A stretch of 35,364 nucleotides of DNA from Alphaproteobacteria bacterium (GTDB taxonomy: Bacteria; Pseudomonadota; Alphaproteobacteria; Micropepsales; Micropepsaceae), in contig CANJBZ010000040.1 in assembly GCA_947473475.1 (NCBI GenBank), positions 1-35,364 on the forward strand. The letters are read 5' to 3'. The position numbers and the translations under genes were made by a program. Within the stretch, counting starts at the first letter, position 1. Each line of letters starts with the position of its first letter. Shown in pieces: positions 1-7,573 of this stretch. The notes beneath the pieces were generated by a model. The model worked only from the letters and a program-made list of their open reading frames with translations, was not told the DNA's origin and ran no database searches.

Positions 1-1
1 T

Positions 2-88
2 AACCACAGAAGACGACATTCCAGCCTTGAACGGCAGACGCCGGATCACGCCTACTTCAACACGCTGTCTCTTCCCGTGGCGGCATAA
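2..88 (+). CDS. IS3-family transposase, C-terminal end only (cut by window edge)
   Basis: The reading frame starting at base 2 is open from the window edge to a TAA at 86-88. It encodes a tail with NHRRRHSSLERQTPDHAYFN followed by a short end in PVAA. The pattern Y/N-x-RRRH-SSL followed by TPD-x-AYF is typical of the integrase-core C-terminus of IS3-group transposases, so this is the last 28 residues of such an enzyme. The next 60 bases or so (to about 150, with an ACTGTTCAAACAAACC-like segment) are probably the right end of the element, but the exact terminus cannot be fixed without the left end. Whether the element is intact lies outside the window. Confidence 0.75.
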   Translation, partial: NHRRRHSSLERQTPDHAYFNTLSLPVAA

Positions 89-643
89 ACTGGGCAGGGG
101 CTCCACTTATCGAAACGGGAAAACTGTTCAAACAAACCGAGCCAGCTCTCTATACCCAATGCTGCGAGAAACTCGAGTCGGAAGACAACCCGACTACCGA
201 TAATCCCCATGCAATATCGCAGGCACAGAAGACATGTTGTGACAATGTTGTGATAGCATTCTGTGTACGGATTAATTGATGGCCCCAGGATCGAGGGAAC
301 CCATTGTTACGGCTGTGCATTCCTGCATAAGAATGTTCCTGACGAGCGCAGCGATTGACTGCTCGATTTCATCGAAGCGTTCGCGAAGCTCGGAGGCCCT
401 GTCCCGGCGAGGTCTGAATATCCGGGCCGGATGGCGCCAGCGGCGCGGCTCCTGGCCCGCTCTGCCCATTGCACTGGTCTGGGCCGGCCCGAAGCCTCGG
501 CTGCTAGAGCGCAATCCGACGAAGTGGACGCCGGTTCGTCGTTAGATTGCGCGCCAAATTAAGGAATCTAGAGCATGATCCGATTCCTTTTGATCGGATG
601 CTGCGGCTTTGGTCTGGCGCGGCACTGACCGAAGCGGCGGATA
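89..643. other. Intergenic region without a convincing gene
   Basis: The first 60 bases or so are probably the right end of the IS3-type element. After that I see no gene. Two short overlapping opposite-strand reading frames at 272-545 are arginine- and serine-rich with no recognisable motif and no good ribosome binding site. A hairpin is present at 572-602. Confidence 0.5.
572..602. repeat. Small palindromic repeat, REP-like
   Basis: AGCAT-GAT-CCGAT pairs with ATCGG-ATGCT across an 8-base loop, with a 3-base bulge on one arm. The sequence around 'tagagcatgatccgatt' resembles a palindromic repeat ('gagcatgatc' core) scattered through many Hyphomicrobiales genomes. That resemblance is from memory. 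There is no T-run, so it is not a good terminator. Confidence 0.4.
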
Positions 644-820
644 TTATGCCCTGCTCCACCGCCCCTTGTTGATGTCGAACTTCACTTTACCCTCAGCTCG
701 CATCTGAATGAGCAACGCCTGCAAGGCCTCACTGCTGCCGCTCGGATCGACCCGTTGCTGGAGCGGATAGAGAGCACGGGGCTTGTCCAGAGCGGCCAAA
801 ATTTCTTCTTCCTTCGTCAT
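644..820 (-). CDS. Small hypothetical protein, 58 aa
   Basis: The start chosen is the ATG at 820, preceded by GAGGCGGA at a good distance; an upstream TTG at 871 would add 17 residues but has less support. The product starts MTKEEEILAALDKP and ends with FDINKGRWSRA. It has two amphipathic helical stretches (about 2-10 and 28-43) and a C-terminal strand-like segment, a layout reminiscent of a small winged-helix domain, but no family is recognised. It is transcribed in the same direction as the tRNA at 998-1072, about 180 bases downstream of it. Function unknown. Confidence 0.5.
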   Translation of the reverse strand: MTKEEEILAALDKPRALYPLQQRVDPSGSSEALQALLIQMRAEGKVKFDINKGRWSRA

Positions 821-997
821 CGTTTCCGCCTCTTGGATTCTTACGTCTGACAAATGCCCCAATTCCAGCAAGCGACGGATCGCTTTGGGCCTCGACGGCA
901 GATCAGATTGCTTCGGACTTCAATCGCGGCGTTTTCGCAAGCTGGCAGCCGAGCAGTCACAGGCAATTTCTTTAAGTGATTGCTTAAATGCTAAAAA

Positions 998-1072
998 TGG
1001 TGGGCGCGGCATGGATTGAACATGCGACCCCTCCCGTGTGAAGGGAGTGCTCTCCCGCTGAGCTACGCGCCC
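998..1072 (-). tRNA. tRNA-Val (anticodon CAC)
   Basis: Read on the minus strand, the 7-bp acceptor stem GGGCGCG/CGCGCCC, D arm GCTC...GAGC, anticodon arm CTCCC-TTCACAC-GGGAG, T arm GCATG-TTCAATC-CATGC and an encoded 3' ACCA form a complete cloverleaf of 75 nt including CCA. The loop TTCACAC gives anticodon CAC, which reads GUG valine codons. The 3' end faces the left side of the window, so an element integrated at its 3' end would lie between 1 and 998. I found no second copy of the tRNA 3' end there. Confidence 0.95.
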
Positions 1073-1183
1073 CCTAGAGGGGACCCCGGCTATAAAGTTG
1101 ACCCAGGGTCCAGTCAAGCGGGGTTCATGCGGAACCCGGACGTCCCATAAGTCCATGCTTTATAAGCCGTTGATGCCGTGGGC

Positions 1184-1579
1184 TTAGGAGGGCAGAGCCT
1201 CGCCTCGGACCTGAGCCGGCGACGGATGACGAACCCTCGTTGTCCGGCCGCTTGCGCGCATGTGCCCCTCAGCTTCTTGCCAGGAAGCCAATGTGTCCGC
1301 AGTGGTCTCCCAATGCGCCACCGAGGCCTCACTGCACCACGTTACGAGCTTCGGCATAGCGTCCCTGTGCGCCCCGCTCAGCATGAAGGCCCGCATAGCT
1401 TCCAGGTCACGCCACACGCTGCATGTCCAAAAGACCAGACCTGGCTGGTTGCGCGCGGTTGCGGCCAAACAGCCATCGGCGCCTCGCGCTTGCGACATCG
1501 AACGAAACGATCGCCAAGCGAAGGCCGGCAGCAACCAACCCGACCTTAGACGCAAACGTGTGACGGAAACCAAGGCCAT
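1184..1579 (-). CDS. DUF3291-like / CrtA-like small protein, 131 aa
   Basis: The product starts MALVSVTRLRLRSGWLLPAF and contains FWTCSVWRDLEAMRAFMLSG, then HRDAMPKLVTWCSEAS and a C-terminal VRHPSPAQV. The order 'SVTRLRLRS - aromatic Trp segment - MRAFMLSGAHRxAMPKL - WCxEAS' matches my recollection of the DUF3291/spheroidene-monooxygenase-like group, which has a ferredoxin-like dimeric alpha/beta-barrel fold. The exact reaction is unknown. The ATG at 1579 lies only four bases after the stop of the ABC ATPase gene, so the gene is very likely the last of that minus-strand operon. The ORF remains open upstream to 1642 but that part overlaps the ATPase gene. A link to the transporter substrate (for example a haem or other ligand held by the barrel) is inference only. 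Confidence 0.65.
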   Translation of the reverse strand: MALVSVTRLRLRSGWLLPAFAWRSFRSMSQARGADGCLAATARNQPGLVFWTCSVWRDLEAMRAFMLSGAHRDAMPKLVTWCSEASVAHWETTADTLASWQEAEGHMRASGRTTRVRHPSPAQVRGEALPS

Positions 1580-1583
1580 TGTT

Positions 1584-2684
1584 CTAGCCTGCCCTAAGCA
1601 CGATGCATTTTTCCGGGTCGAGGCGCATCGCGACCGATCCACCCACCGGCGTTCGCAGCGAAGGATGGGTCCGCGCCATCACGTTCACGCCGCCAGCCCT
1701 TATCTGAAAATCGACGAAATCACCCTGAAACACCTTCGCCTCGACGGTGCCGGTAAAGATATTCAGGCCTGCCTCGGGCGTCGCTTCAAGGACCTCAACA
1801 TTTTCGGGCCGCACCGACACGGTGACCGGATCGCGGGATGAAAGTGCCCGGTCGCTACGGACTGCCATCTCACCCAGCGGCGTCCGCACGCGAAACAGCG
1901 CCGGCGCATGCCCGGCACCGACGACAGTCCCTTCCAGAAAATTGCTGGCGCCGATGAATTCCGCCACAAAGCGATTGGCCGGTTGTTCATAGATCGTCCG
2001 AGGACTGCCGATCTGGACAATGCAGCCGTCGTTCATCACCGCCACCTCGTGGGACAGCGCCAAAGCTTCGGCCTGATCGTGCGTGACGTAGATGGTCGTT
2101 AATCCTAGCTCGCGCTGAAGGCGCTTCAGTTCGAACCGCATGCGGTCGCGCAGTTTCGCGTCGAGATTCGACAAGGGTTCGTCCAGAAGCAAAAGCTCCG
2201 GCTCCATCACCACGGCGCGGGCCAGCGCCAGCCGCTGCTGCTGGCCGCCGGACAATTGTGTCGCCTCGCGTTCCGCGAACTTCTCCAGACCCATGGTTTC
2301 CAGTACGCGCATGACGCGCTCCCGGATCAGCTTCTTGGCAACGCCGCCGCGCACCTCAAGAGGAAAAGCCGCGTTCTGAAAAACGGTCATGTGCGGCCAG
2401 ATGGCATAGGACTGGAACACCATGCCGAAATTGCGTTTGTTCAGCGCAACGGAGATGTTGCGCGAGGATGAGAAAATAACGCGCCCGTTGACGGAAATCT
2501 CACCGCTCGCAGGCCTTTCCAGCCCAGCGATGGAGCGCAGCGTGGTCGTCTTACCGCACCCGGACGGGCCGAGCAGCGTAAAAAATTTTCCCTTCTCAAC
2601 TTCAAACGAAACGTCTCGCACCGCGCGGACGTTTTCCCCGCGCGATGAGCGGTAATTGGTGTTCAGGCCGCTGACGCTCAGCAT
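1584..2684 (-). CDS. ABC transporter ATP-binding protein, Fe3+/spermidine/putrescine (FbpC/PotA) type, 366 aa
   Basis: Cytoplasmic ATPase of an importer. Numbered from the chosen ATG at 2684: Walker A GPSGCGKTT at 39-47, Q-loop in MVFQSYAIWPHMTV, signature LSGGQQQRL at 144-152, Walker B LLLLDEP at 164-170 and switch histidine in VTHDQAEA near 202. A C-terminal TOBE-type beta domain includes SVRPENVEVL. The length fits the CUT1/FbpC/PotA class. The open frame extends to 2723, but the ATG at 2684 has AGGAGG 12 bases upstream and starts at the usual first strand (MLSVSGLNTNY). Translation begins just past the permease stop with a 1-base reading overlap region, so the two are coupled. Substrate cannot be read from the ATPase; iron(III) or polyamine are the usual partners of this class. 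Confidence 0.93.
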   Translation of the reverse strand: MLSVSGLNTNYRSSRGENVRAVRDVSFEVEKGKFFTLLGPSGCGKTTTLRSIAGLERPASGEISVNGRVIFSSSRNISVALNKRNFGMVFQSYAIWPHMTVFQNAAFPLEVRGGVAKKLIRERVMRVLETMGLEKFAEREATQLSGGQQQRLALARAVVMEPELLLLDEPLSNLDAKLRDRMRFELKRLQRELGLTTIYVTHDQAEALALSHEVAVMNDGCIVQIGSPRTIYEQPANRFVAEFIGASNFLEGTVVGAGHAPALFRVRTPLGEMAVRSDRALSSRDPVTVSVRPENVEVLEATPEAGLNIFTGTVEAKVFQGDFVDFQIRAGGVNVMARTHPSLRTPVGGSVAMRLDPEKCIVLRAG

Positions 2685-2691
2685 TTGCGGG

Positions 2692-4434
2692 TTAAACCTC
2701 CTGTACGCCGAAGCGGCGTCCAATCATCTGGGCCACCAGGACGAACACGAACAACACCAGCATCAGCATCACGCCAAGCGCGGAAAGCTGCACATATTGG
2801 CCGTTCTGCCACAGCTCCCACAGCACCACCGAGACGACGATTGAATCGGGGCTGTATAACAACACAGAGCTGGACAGCTCGCGTATGGAAACAATCACAA
2901 TGTAAATCCATCCCGCAATCAGCCCCGGCTTGAGAAGCGGCAACACCACGCGCCGGAAACTTGTCAGCCAATCCGCGCCCGACAAGGCGGCTGATTCTTC
3001 CAGTTCTTTATGGAGTTGTAAGAGCGAGGCTGAGTTAAAGCGCATGCCGTAGGGCATGAAGCGCGTCATATAGGCAATCAGCAAAATCCAGATTGTGCCG
3101 TAGATGCCGCCACCAAGTTCAAGATAGGCGATCATAATGGCAAGTCCGATGACGAGGCCGGGCATCACCATGGGCATCGTGGCCATATTGTCGAGCAGCC
3201 AGCGTCCGGGAATACGTGTCTTCAGCACCAGCCATCCGACGATCGCCGTCAGGAGCATCACGCCGGTTGCGGTGGCAAGGGCGAGCACAATGCTGTTCCA
3301 CACGGCCATTCCGATATTGGGATAATGGAAGATGGCCAGATAATTGGTGAGGGACAGGTGGCGAAGCGCCTCGGCGGACGGCACCGTATAAAACCGCTGC
3401 AGCGAAGACCAAACGAGCACAAGGAAGGGAAGCCCGATCACAAGCATTGCGTATAGCAGAAAGAATGCGCCTGCCGCGTAACGCCAGCGGCCTAAATCCA
3501 TCGGGCGCGGACGGAAACCTTTGCCGCTCACGGTCGCGTAGCGGCTGCCGTTTCGCGTCATGCGCGACTGCCAGTAAATCCCGCCGGAGGTGATGACGAG
3601 CAGCGTGATGGCATAGGACGACGCGAGACCAACGTCGCTGGGATAGGCGTGCAACGCCTCATAGATCGACGAGGTGAACACCTGGATTCCCACAGGCAAG
3701 CCCAGAAGTGCGGGATTCTCGAATGACTCGATCGAGCGTACAAACAAAATGAGGAACGATGCCGCCACCGCCGGAAACGCGAGGCGTAGGGTTACGCGCC
3801 ATACAACCTGGCCAATGGAAGCACCGCTCATGCGCGCCGATTCCTCCAGGCTGGGGTCCATAGATTTCAAGGCGGCGCTCATCAGCAGAAAGGCGATTGG
3901 CGCATGCTGAATGCCGTCCACCCAGATCATTCCTGGAAGGGTGTAGACGTCGAAGAAGACGGCATCCGTTCCAAGCGCGTGCTGAAGCAGCAGATTCAAA
4001 ATCCCGATTTTCGGGCTGGCCAGCATGATCCAAGCCGCAACGAACAGGATGCCCGGAATAACCAATGGCACGACCGATAGCGCGTAGATCAGCGGCTTGA
4101 ACGGTACATTTGTGCGCTCGTTCATCCAGGCCAGCGCCGTTCCCAGAAGGAGCGACAACGTCGCGGCTCCTCCGGCGAAGATGACCGAGTTGCTCAGCAG
4201 GCGAAAGGTTTCCGCCGATGTGTAGACATTGACGTAATTGGCCAGTGTGAAGCGCGCGGGCATGTCCGGTGCTAGCGGCGTCATAAAGCTCTGCCAGACG
4301 AGGAATATCAGCGGCAGCAAGGTGAGCCAGGCGACAATCAGGACCGCGCCACCGATGATCAGCCATTTCGCATCGAACCGCGCGCGCGGTGTAGACCGCG
4401 CCATCGCACCGCCGGTGTTGCCGGTGGCCGGCAT
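2692..4434 (-). CDS. ABC transporter permease with two fused membrane domains, Fe3+ (FbpB/ThiP-like) type, 580 aa
   Basis: Inner-membrane component of the same importer. About 12 hydrophobic segments fall into two homologous halves separated by a hydrophilic stretch around residues 310-335. Each half carries an EAA-type coupling loop: LEESARMSGASIGQVVWRVT in the first half and LEESAALSGADWLTSFRRVV in the second. Fused double permeases of about 550-580 aa are typical of iron(III), thiamine and some phosphonate importers. The ATG at 4434 has AGGGGG nearby; ATG 4404 is an alternative. A REP-like palindrome lies directly upstream, between this gene and the EutA-like gene. No periplasmic substrate-binding protein gene is present in the window. 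Confidence 0.9.
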   Translation of the reverse strand: MPATGNTGGAMARSTPRARFDAKWLIIGGAVLIVAWLTLLPLIFLVWQSFMTPLAPDMPARFTLANYVNVYTSAETFRLLSNSVIFAGGAATLSLLLGTALAWMNERTNVPFKPLIYALSVVPLVIPGILFVAAWIMLASPKIGILNLLLQHALGTDAVFFDVYTLPGMIWVDGIQHAPIAFLLMSAALKSMDPSLEESARMSGASIGQVVWRVTLRLAFPAVAASFLILFVRSIESFENPALLGLPVGIQVFTSSIYEALHAYPSDVGLASSYAITLLVITSGGIYWQSRMTRNGSRYATVSGKGFRPRPMDLGRWRYAAGAFFLLYAMLVIGLPFLVLVWSSLQRFYTVPSAEALRHLSLTNYLAIFHYPNIGMAVWNSIVLALATATGVMLLTAIVGWLVLKTRIPGRWLLDNMATMPMVMPGLVIGLAIMIAYLELGGGIYGTIWILLIAYMTRFMPYGMRFNSASLLQLHKELEESAALSGADWLTSFRRVVLPLLKPGLIAGWIYIVIVSIRELSSSVLLYSPDSIVVSVVLWELWQNGQYVQLSALGVMLMLVLFVFVLVAQMIGRRFGVQEV

Positions 4435-4436
4435 CA

Positions 4437-4478
4437 CCCCCTCACCCCCACCCTCTCCCCCTCCGGGGGCGAGGGAGA
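4437..4478. repeat. REP-like palindrome inside the transporter operon
   Basis: A C-rich arm with ccctctccccctcc is followed by the complementary ggggg-cgaggga arm. The sequence 'cctcac...ccctctcccc...cgaggga' matches the style of repeats dispersed in proteobacterial intergenic regions. A related copy lies at 7574-7648. It sits between the EutA-like gene and the permease, where it could slow transcript decay or lower expression of the downstream genes. Confidence 0.55.
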
Positions 4479-4506
4479 TGAATAAACAGCTTGCGTGACG
4501 GTCAGC

Positions 4507-6240
4507 CTATTCATCGTGATCGTGGGTGTGATGGTGACCATGCCCGTGATGATGATGGTGTCCGTCGCCGTGGTGATGGTGATGGTGATGGTGATGGTGA
4601 TGGTGATGGTGATCGTGATCGTGGTGATGAATCCGCTCACCCGTCCGGTGGCTGTCACTGAACACCAGCGACTTGATCGTCACGGGCACCGTGTAAGACG
4701 GCACGCGCACACGGCCTAAGTCGATGTAATCGAAATCCATCAGCAAGACGCCGTCGATGCAGAGGATTTCGCTCATAACACCACAGTCTTCGCGCAGGAT
4801 GCTGCCTAGCGTCTGAGCAATATCGCCGTCGAGCATGACGTAGATCGGCTTTCTGGCCGCAACCTTGTCGGCCAAGCTACTCGCTATTCCCTCTGCCAGG
4901 GCGCGGATGCGCGGATAGGCTGGCGCCCCTTGCCAATGGAACGCCAGGGCGATTTCCGCATCCACGCTTTCGGCCTCGAAGGATTTGCGATGTACACGGA
5001 TCGCTTTTGCCAACGCGTCCGCATCGACGTCTTCGGCGAAGGCGAACACCGGCTGCAGCACTTGCAAATTGCGCCGCGGCAGCAGTACCCCGGGATTAGA
5101 GATGTAGCTGGTATTGCCTGAAAGCTGCACGCTGTATTCGGACGCGCCGAGCGCGGTTGCGCGGATGCATTCGCCGGCCGGCAGCAGCGGCCAAGGCAGC
5201 GCGCCCATATCCAATTTGCGGCGCACAGCGCGGCCCAAACGCCGGCCCATATCGCCGAAATCGCGCGCCTCGCGGCCATAGATGTATTCGGCAACGCCGC
5301 CCGAGGCCATTACACCTTCGATCCCGTCCAGGCTGGGAAGCGCATCGGTCAGGTACAGCGCCGCCACATCGTCCGGCATCGTGCCGGACAGCGCCTGCAT
5401 CAGCGTATCGGCCATGACATCGGCCACGCGATCGAGATCGGCTTCCTCCACCACATCGCCCAGCTTCCACTCGAAACCGGCCCGCCGCGCGTGCGCGCGT
5501 CCTGCCGGATCGAGGCGTACGATTCGTCCGTCCCCGTCCACAACCTGCAAACGTCCGCCGACGTGAACCGCCGCGGTTGCCACAACACGTCCGCCTTTGA
5601 CCAGAGCGAGCTTTGTCGTCCCGCCGCCTATATCCATATTCAGGATGCGCTTGCCTTCGGCGCTCGACACGCGCGAAGCGCCCGACCCATATGCGGCCAG
5701 CATGGATTCCATATGATGGCCCGCTGTCGCGCAGACGAAATCGCCGCCTCCGGCTGCCAGCATGCCGGAAATGCTTTCCGCGTTTTCGCGGCGCAACGCC
5801 TCGCCCGTCAGAATAACCGCGCCCGTATCGACGTCTTTCGCGGCAAGGCCTGCGCCGGTATAGGCGTCGGCGATAATCTTTTGCAGTGCAGCATCGTCAA
5901 TGCGGGTTTCGCTTTGATAGGGCGTCAGCGACACCGGCGACAGAAACAGCGTCTCGCGGGAGACCACGAAATAGCGGCTGGTCAGATCTTCGGACAAGCG
6001 GCGCAAGTTGATCTTCGAAAAAATCACCTGCGTGCCCGACGAGCCGATGTCGATGCCGACGCTGGTCAGCGTTACGTGGTCGGCGATCCACAGCGGGTTT
6101 TCTTCAAGCGGCCCGTCGGATTCGAATTCATCATGGTCGTGGTCGGAATCCGCATCGTGCTGATGCGTCAGGGACTCACCATATTGATGATCGGCCAGAG
6201 CGTGCGCCTTGGCGCCGCCGGTTTCGTCCTTGTCCGCCAT
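4507..6240 (-). CDS. EutA-family (ethanolamine ammonia-lyase reactivase-like) protein with histidine-rich ends, 577 aa
   Basis: The core matches the EutA family, actin/Hsp70-fold ATPases that in enteric bacteria eject damaged cobalamin from ethanolamine ammonia-lyase. Visible motifs (from the ATG at 6240) are phosphate-1 VGIDIGSSGTQ at 61-71, AVILTGEALRRENAES at 141-156, FVCATAGHHMES near 168-179, phosphate-2 NMDIGGGTTKLAL at 201-213 and adenosine-type VMASGGVAEYIYGREARD. Two features are unusual for EutA. The first 40 residues are rich in His and Asp, and the last 40 residues contain 29 His, including a run of 14. Such tails bind Ni, Co, Zn or Cu in metallochaperones such as HypB, UreE and COG0523 proteins. 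No eutB or eutC is in the window. The gene leads the operon with the ABC importer. The open frame extends to 6327; the ATG at 6240 with GGAACGGAA just upstream is preferred. A role in cofactor or metal handling is inference. Confidence 0.88.
   Translation of the reverse strand: MADKDETGGAKAHALADHQYGESLTHQHDADSDHDHDEFESDGPLEENPLWIADHVTLTSVGIDIGSSGTQVIFSKINLRRLSEDLTSRYFVVSRETLFLSPVSLTPYQSETRIDDAALQKIIADAYTGAGLAAKDVDTGAVILTGEALRRENAESISGMLAAGGGDFVCATAGHHMESMLAAYGSGASRVSSAEGKRILNMDIGGGTTKLALVKGGRVVATAAVHVGGRLQVVDGDGRIVRLDPAGRAHARRAGFEWKLGDVVEEADLDRVADVMADTLMQALSGTMPDDVAALYLTDALPSLDGIEGVMASGGVAEYIYGREARDFGDMGRRLGRAVRRKLDMGALPWPLLPAGECIRATALGASEYSVQLSGNTSYISNPGVLLPRRNLQVLQPVFAFAEDVDADALAKAIRVHRKSFEAESVDAEIALAFHWQGAPAYPRIRALAEGIASSLADKVAARKPIYVMLDGDIAQTLGSILREDCGVMSEILCIDGVLLMDFDYIDLGRVRVPSYTVPVTIKSLVFSDSHRTGERIHHHDHDHHHHHHHHHHHHHHGDGHHHHHGHGHHHTHDHDE
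4516..4629. repeat. Codon microsatellite encoding the poly-His tail
   Basis: On the plus strand, an almost perfect 6-base repeat (gtgatg) runs through 4570-4611 and encodes 14 consecutive histidines as alternating CAC/CAT codons. Imperfect flanks extend it to 4516-4629. The 6-base unit keeps the reading frame upon gain or loss of units, so tail length could vary between strains without frameshift. Confidence 0.9.
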
Positions 6241-6349
6241 TTCCGTTCCACAAAGAGCACGATCTAACGCCGTGCTTCGGTTGCCCGATCCCCTTGGATC
6301 AATTGCATTTTGCACATGCTGCGGCAAGGCAGGTCCCTCGCCGGACGCT

Positions 6350-6378
6350 TTGGCGTTTCACGCTTTCGCGCGTAGTAT
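6350..6378 (+). promoter_or_regulatory. Sigma70-like promoter of the VOC gene pair
   Basis: TTGGCG at 6350-6355 and TAGTAT at 6373-6378 are separated by exactly 17 bases. They lie about 38 bases upstream of the ATG at 6416, which has its own GGGAGG. It sits in the 175-base divergent region shared with the EutA-like gene; I found no equally good promoter for the opposite direction. Confidence 0.5.
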
Positions 6379-6415
6379 GCGTCCGCCAAATTGGGAGGCC
6401 AATCGGGAGGACCGC

Positions 6416-6934
6416 ATGGAAAAATTCATTGCCGATCTCGTCAAAGACTTCGAAGGCGGGAAAGTAGACCGTCGTCAATTTTGTGAAACCGTGGCGCTTG
6501 CCGCCACCGTCTTTGCGGCCGGCAGCGCCGCACAAGCCGCACCGGCGCAAGGGCTCAAACTGCTCGGCGTCAACCACATCTCTTACGCCTGCTCGGATTA
6601 TAAGGTCGCGCGCGACTGGTACATGAAGGTCCTGAACCTCAAATCCTACAATGACAAAGGGATGGGACGCGCCAATCTCGCCTTCGGGCCGGAGCAAGGC
6701 AAAGGCGGCCAGTTCCTCATCACGCGCAACTTCGGAAATAATGAGCGCAAACCTCAGGCTGTCGTCGACCACATTTGCTACACGGTCGCCAATTGGGATG
6801 ACGCACGCGTGAACAACGGGCTGAAAGCCGCCGGCGCAAATCCCGCCGGGCGCCACGGAAGCGTCAACGTCTTCGATCCCTTCGGCTACCAGGTGCAAAT
6901 CGCCTCGATTGAAGGCGAGAACCCCTGGATCTGA
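6416..6934 (+). CDS. Tat-exported VOC (glyoxalase/dioxygenase-fold) protein, 172 aa
   Basis: The start is the ATG at 6416, with GGGAGG just upstream. Residues 1-43 are a charged leader, KVDRRQF at 16-22 and a hydrophobic AlaThr-rich stretch ending AAQAAPA, which fits a twin-arginine signal. The mature part has two beta-alpha-beta-beta-beta modules of the vicinal oxygen chelate fold: VNHISYACSDYKVARDWYMK at 52-71 and VVDHICYTVANWDDARV near 116-132. His54 and His119 are in the usual metal-ligand positions. The C-terminal ligand position is Gln161 (FGYQVQIAS), where most VOC enzymes, and the next gene, have Glu. This suggests altered or lost metal binding. Substrate unknown; likely co-transcribed with the downstream paralog 31 bases away. 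Confidence 0.85.
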   Translation: MEKFIADLVKDFEGGKVDRRQFCETVALAATVFAAGSAAQAAPAQGLKLLGVNHISYACSDYKVARDWYMKVLNLKSYNDKGMGRANLAFGPEQGKGGQFLITRNFGNNERKPQAVVDHICYTVANWDDARVNNGLKAAGANPAGRHGSVNVFDPFGYQVQIASIEGENPWI

Positions 6935-6965
6935 GCCCAACACGAATCGCTATCGGAGAACGAAC

Positions 6966-7553
6966 ATGTACGGTTTAGCAGCAACAAAACTCGAAGAATT
7001 CGAGCAGGGCAAGATCAGCCGGCGCCAGCTCATTCAATCCTTGACCGTCGGCGCCACTTCGGTTGGCGCAGCGGGCGCCGCTTCGGCGCAGCAGGCCGGC
7101 GTGACACCGGCCCTGGTCAACCACGTCTCGTATACCTGTCCGGATTTCCACAAAGCGGCGGACTGGTATGCGAAGCTCTTCAATCTGGAGCAGGTCGGCC
7201 TGAAGGACGACGACAAGACGCATGAGGTTACCCTGCCCTTCAGCAAGATGGGTGAGCAACCCTTAGGCGTAACGGCGAAGGACGTTCCGCCAAGCTTCAT
7301 GCTGATCCGCTCGCGCGCCTTAAACCAGCCCACTGCCACGGGCACCCCGCGGCCGACGCCCACCAATGTCGTCAACCACATGGCCTATACGGTTGCCGAT
7401 TTCGACAGCGCCCGGATTCAGGCTCAGTTGAAGGAAATGGGCATTCAGAACATCCGCGCCGCCGGTCCGAATGCCATCCATATGGACGATGCGTTCGGTT
7501 ACGACGTGGAAATCTGCGGTCTGGCCAACAACGCCCTGACCGACGGGGCTTAA
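6966..7553 (+). CDS. Tat-exported VOC protein, 195 aa, second of a pair
   Basis: The start at 6966 is preceded by GGAG. The N-terminus has the same plan as the previous gene: KLEEFEQGKISRRQLIQSLT followed by an Ala/Gly hydrophobic stretch ending AASAQQ, a convincing twin-arginine signal. The mature domain has two VOC modules beginning LVNHVSYTCPDFHKAADWYA and VVNHMAYTVADFDSARIQAQ, with FGYDVEICG near the end. His53, His137 and Glu181 could form a metal site. The two VOC genes are adjacent on the same strand, share the leader design and probably arose by duplication. VOC proteins include dioxygenases, glyoxalases and metal-drug-binding proteins; export to the periplasm is uncommon for the fold, and I cannot assign a reaction. 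Confidence 0.86.
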   Translation: MYGLAATKLEEFEQGKISRRQLIQSLTVGATSVGAAGAASAQQAGVTPALVNHVSYTCPDFHKAADWYAKLFNLEQVGLKDDDKTHEVTLPFSKMGEQPLGVTAKDVPPSFMLIRSRALNQPTATGTPRPTPTNVVNHMAYTVADFDSARIQAQLKEMGIQNIRAAGPNAIHMDDAFGYDVEICGLANNALTDGA

Positions 7554-7573
7554 CGCCTCCGAGGCAGATAGAC

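Noticed and set aside
272..545. Two overlapping short reading frames on opposite strands (80 and 89 codons).
   Set aside because: Arginine/serine-rich, no motif, no convincing ribosome binding site and they shadow each other.
1..998. Possible integrated element at the 3' end of tRNA-Val.
   Set aside because: No second copy of the tRNA 3' end and no integrase gene were found in the short stretch available.
4507..4658. Plus-strand and other-frame ORFs giving MVMVMV- or TITITI-type repeats in the poly-His region.
   Set aside because: They are translations of the gtgatg microsatellite in other frames; the EutA-like frame is the real one.
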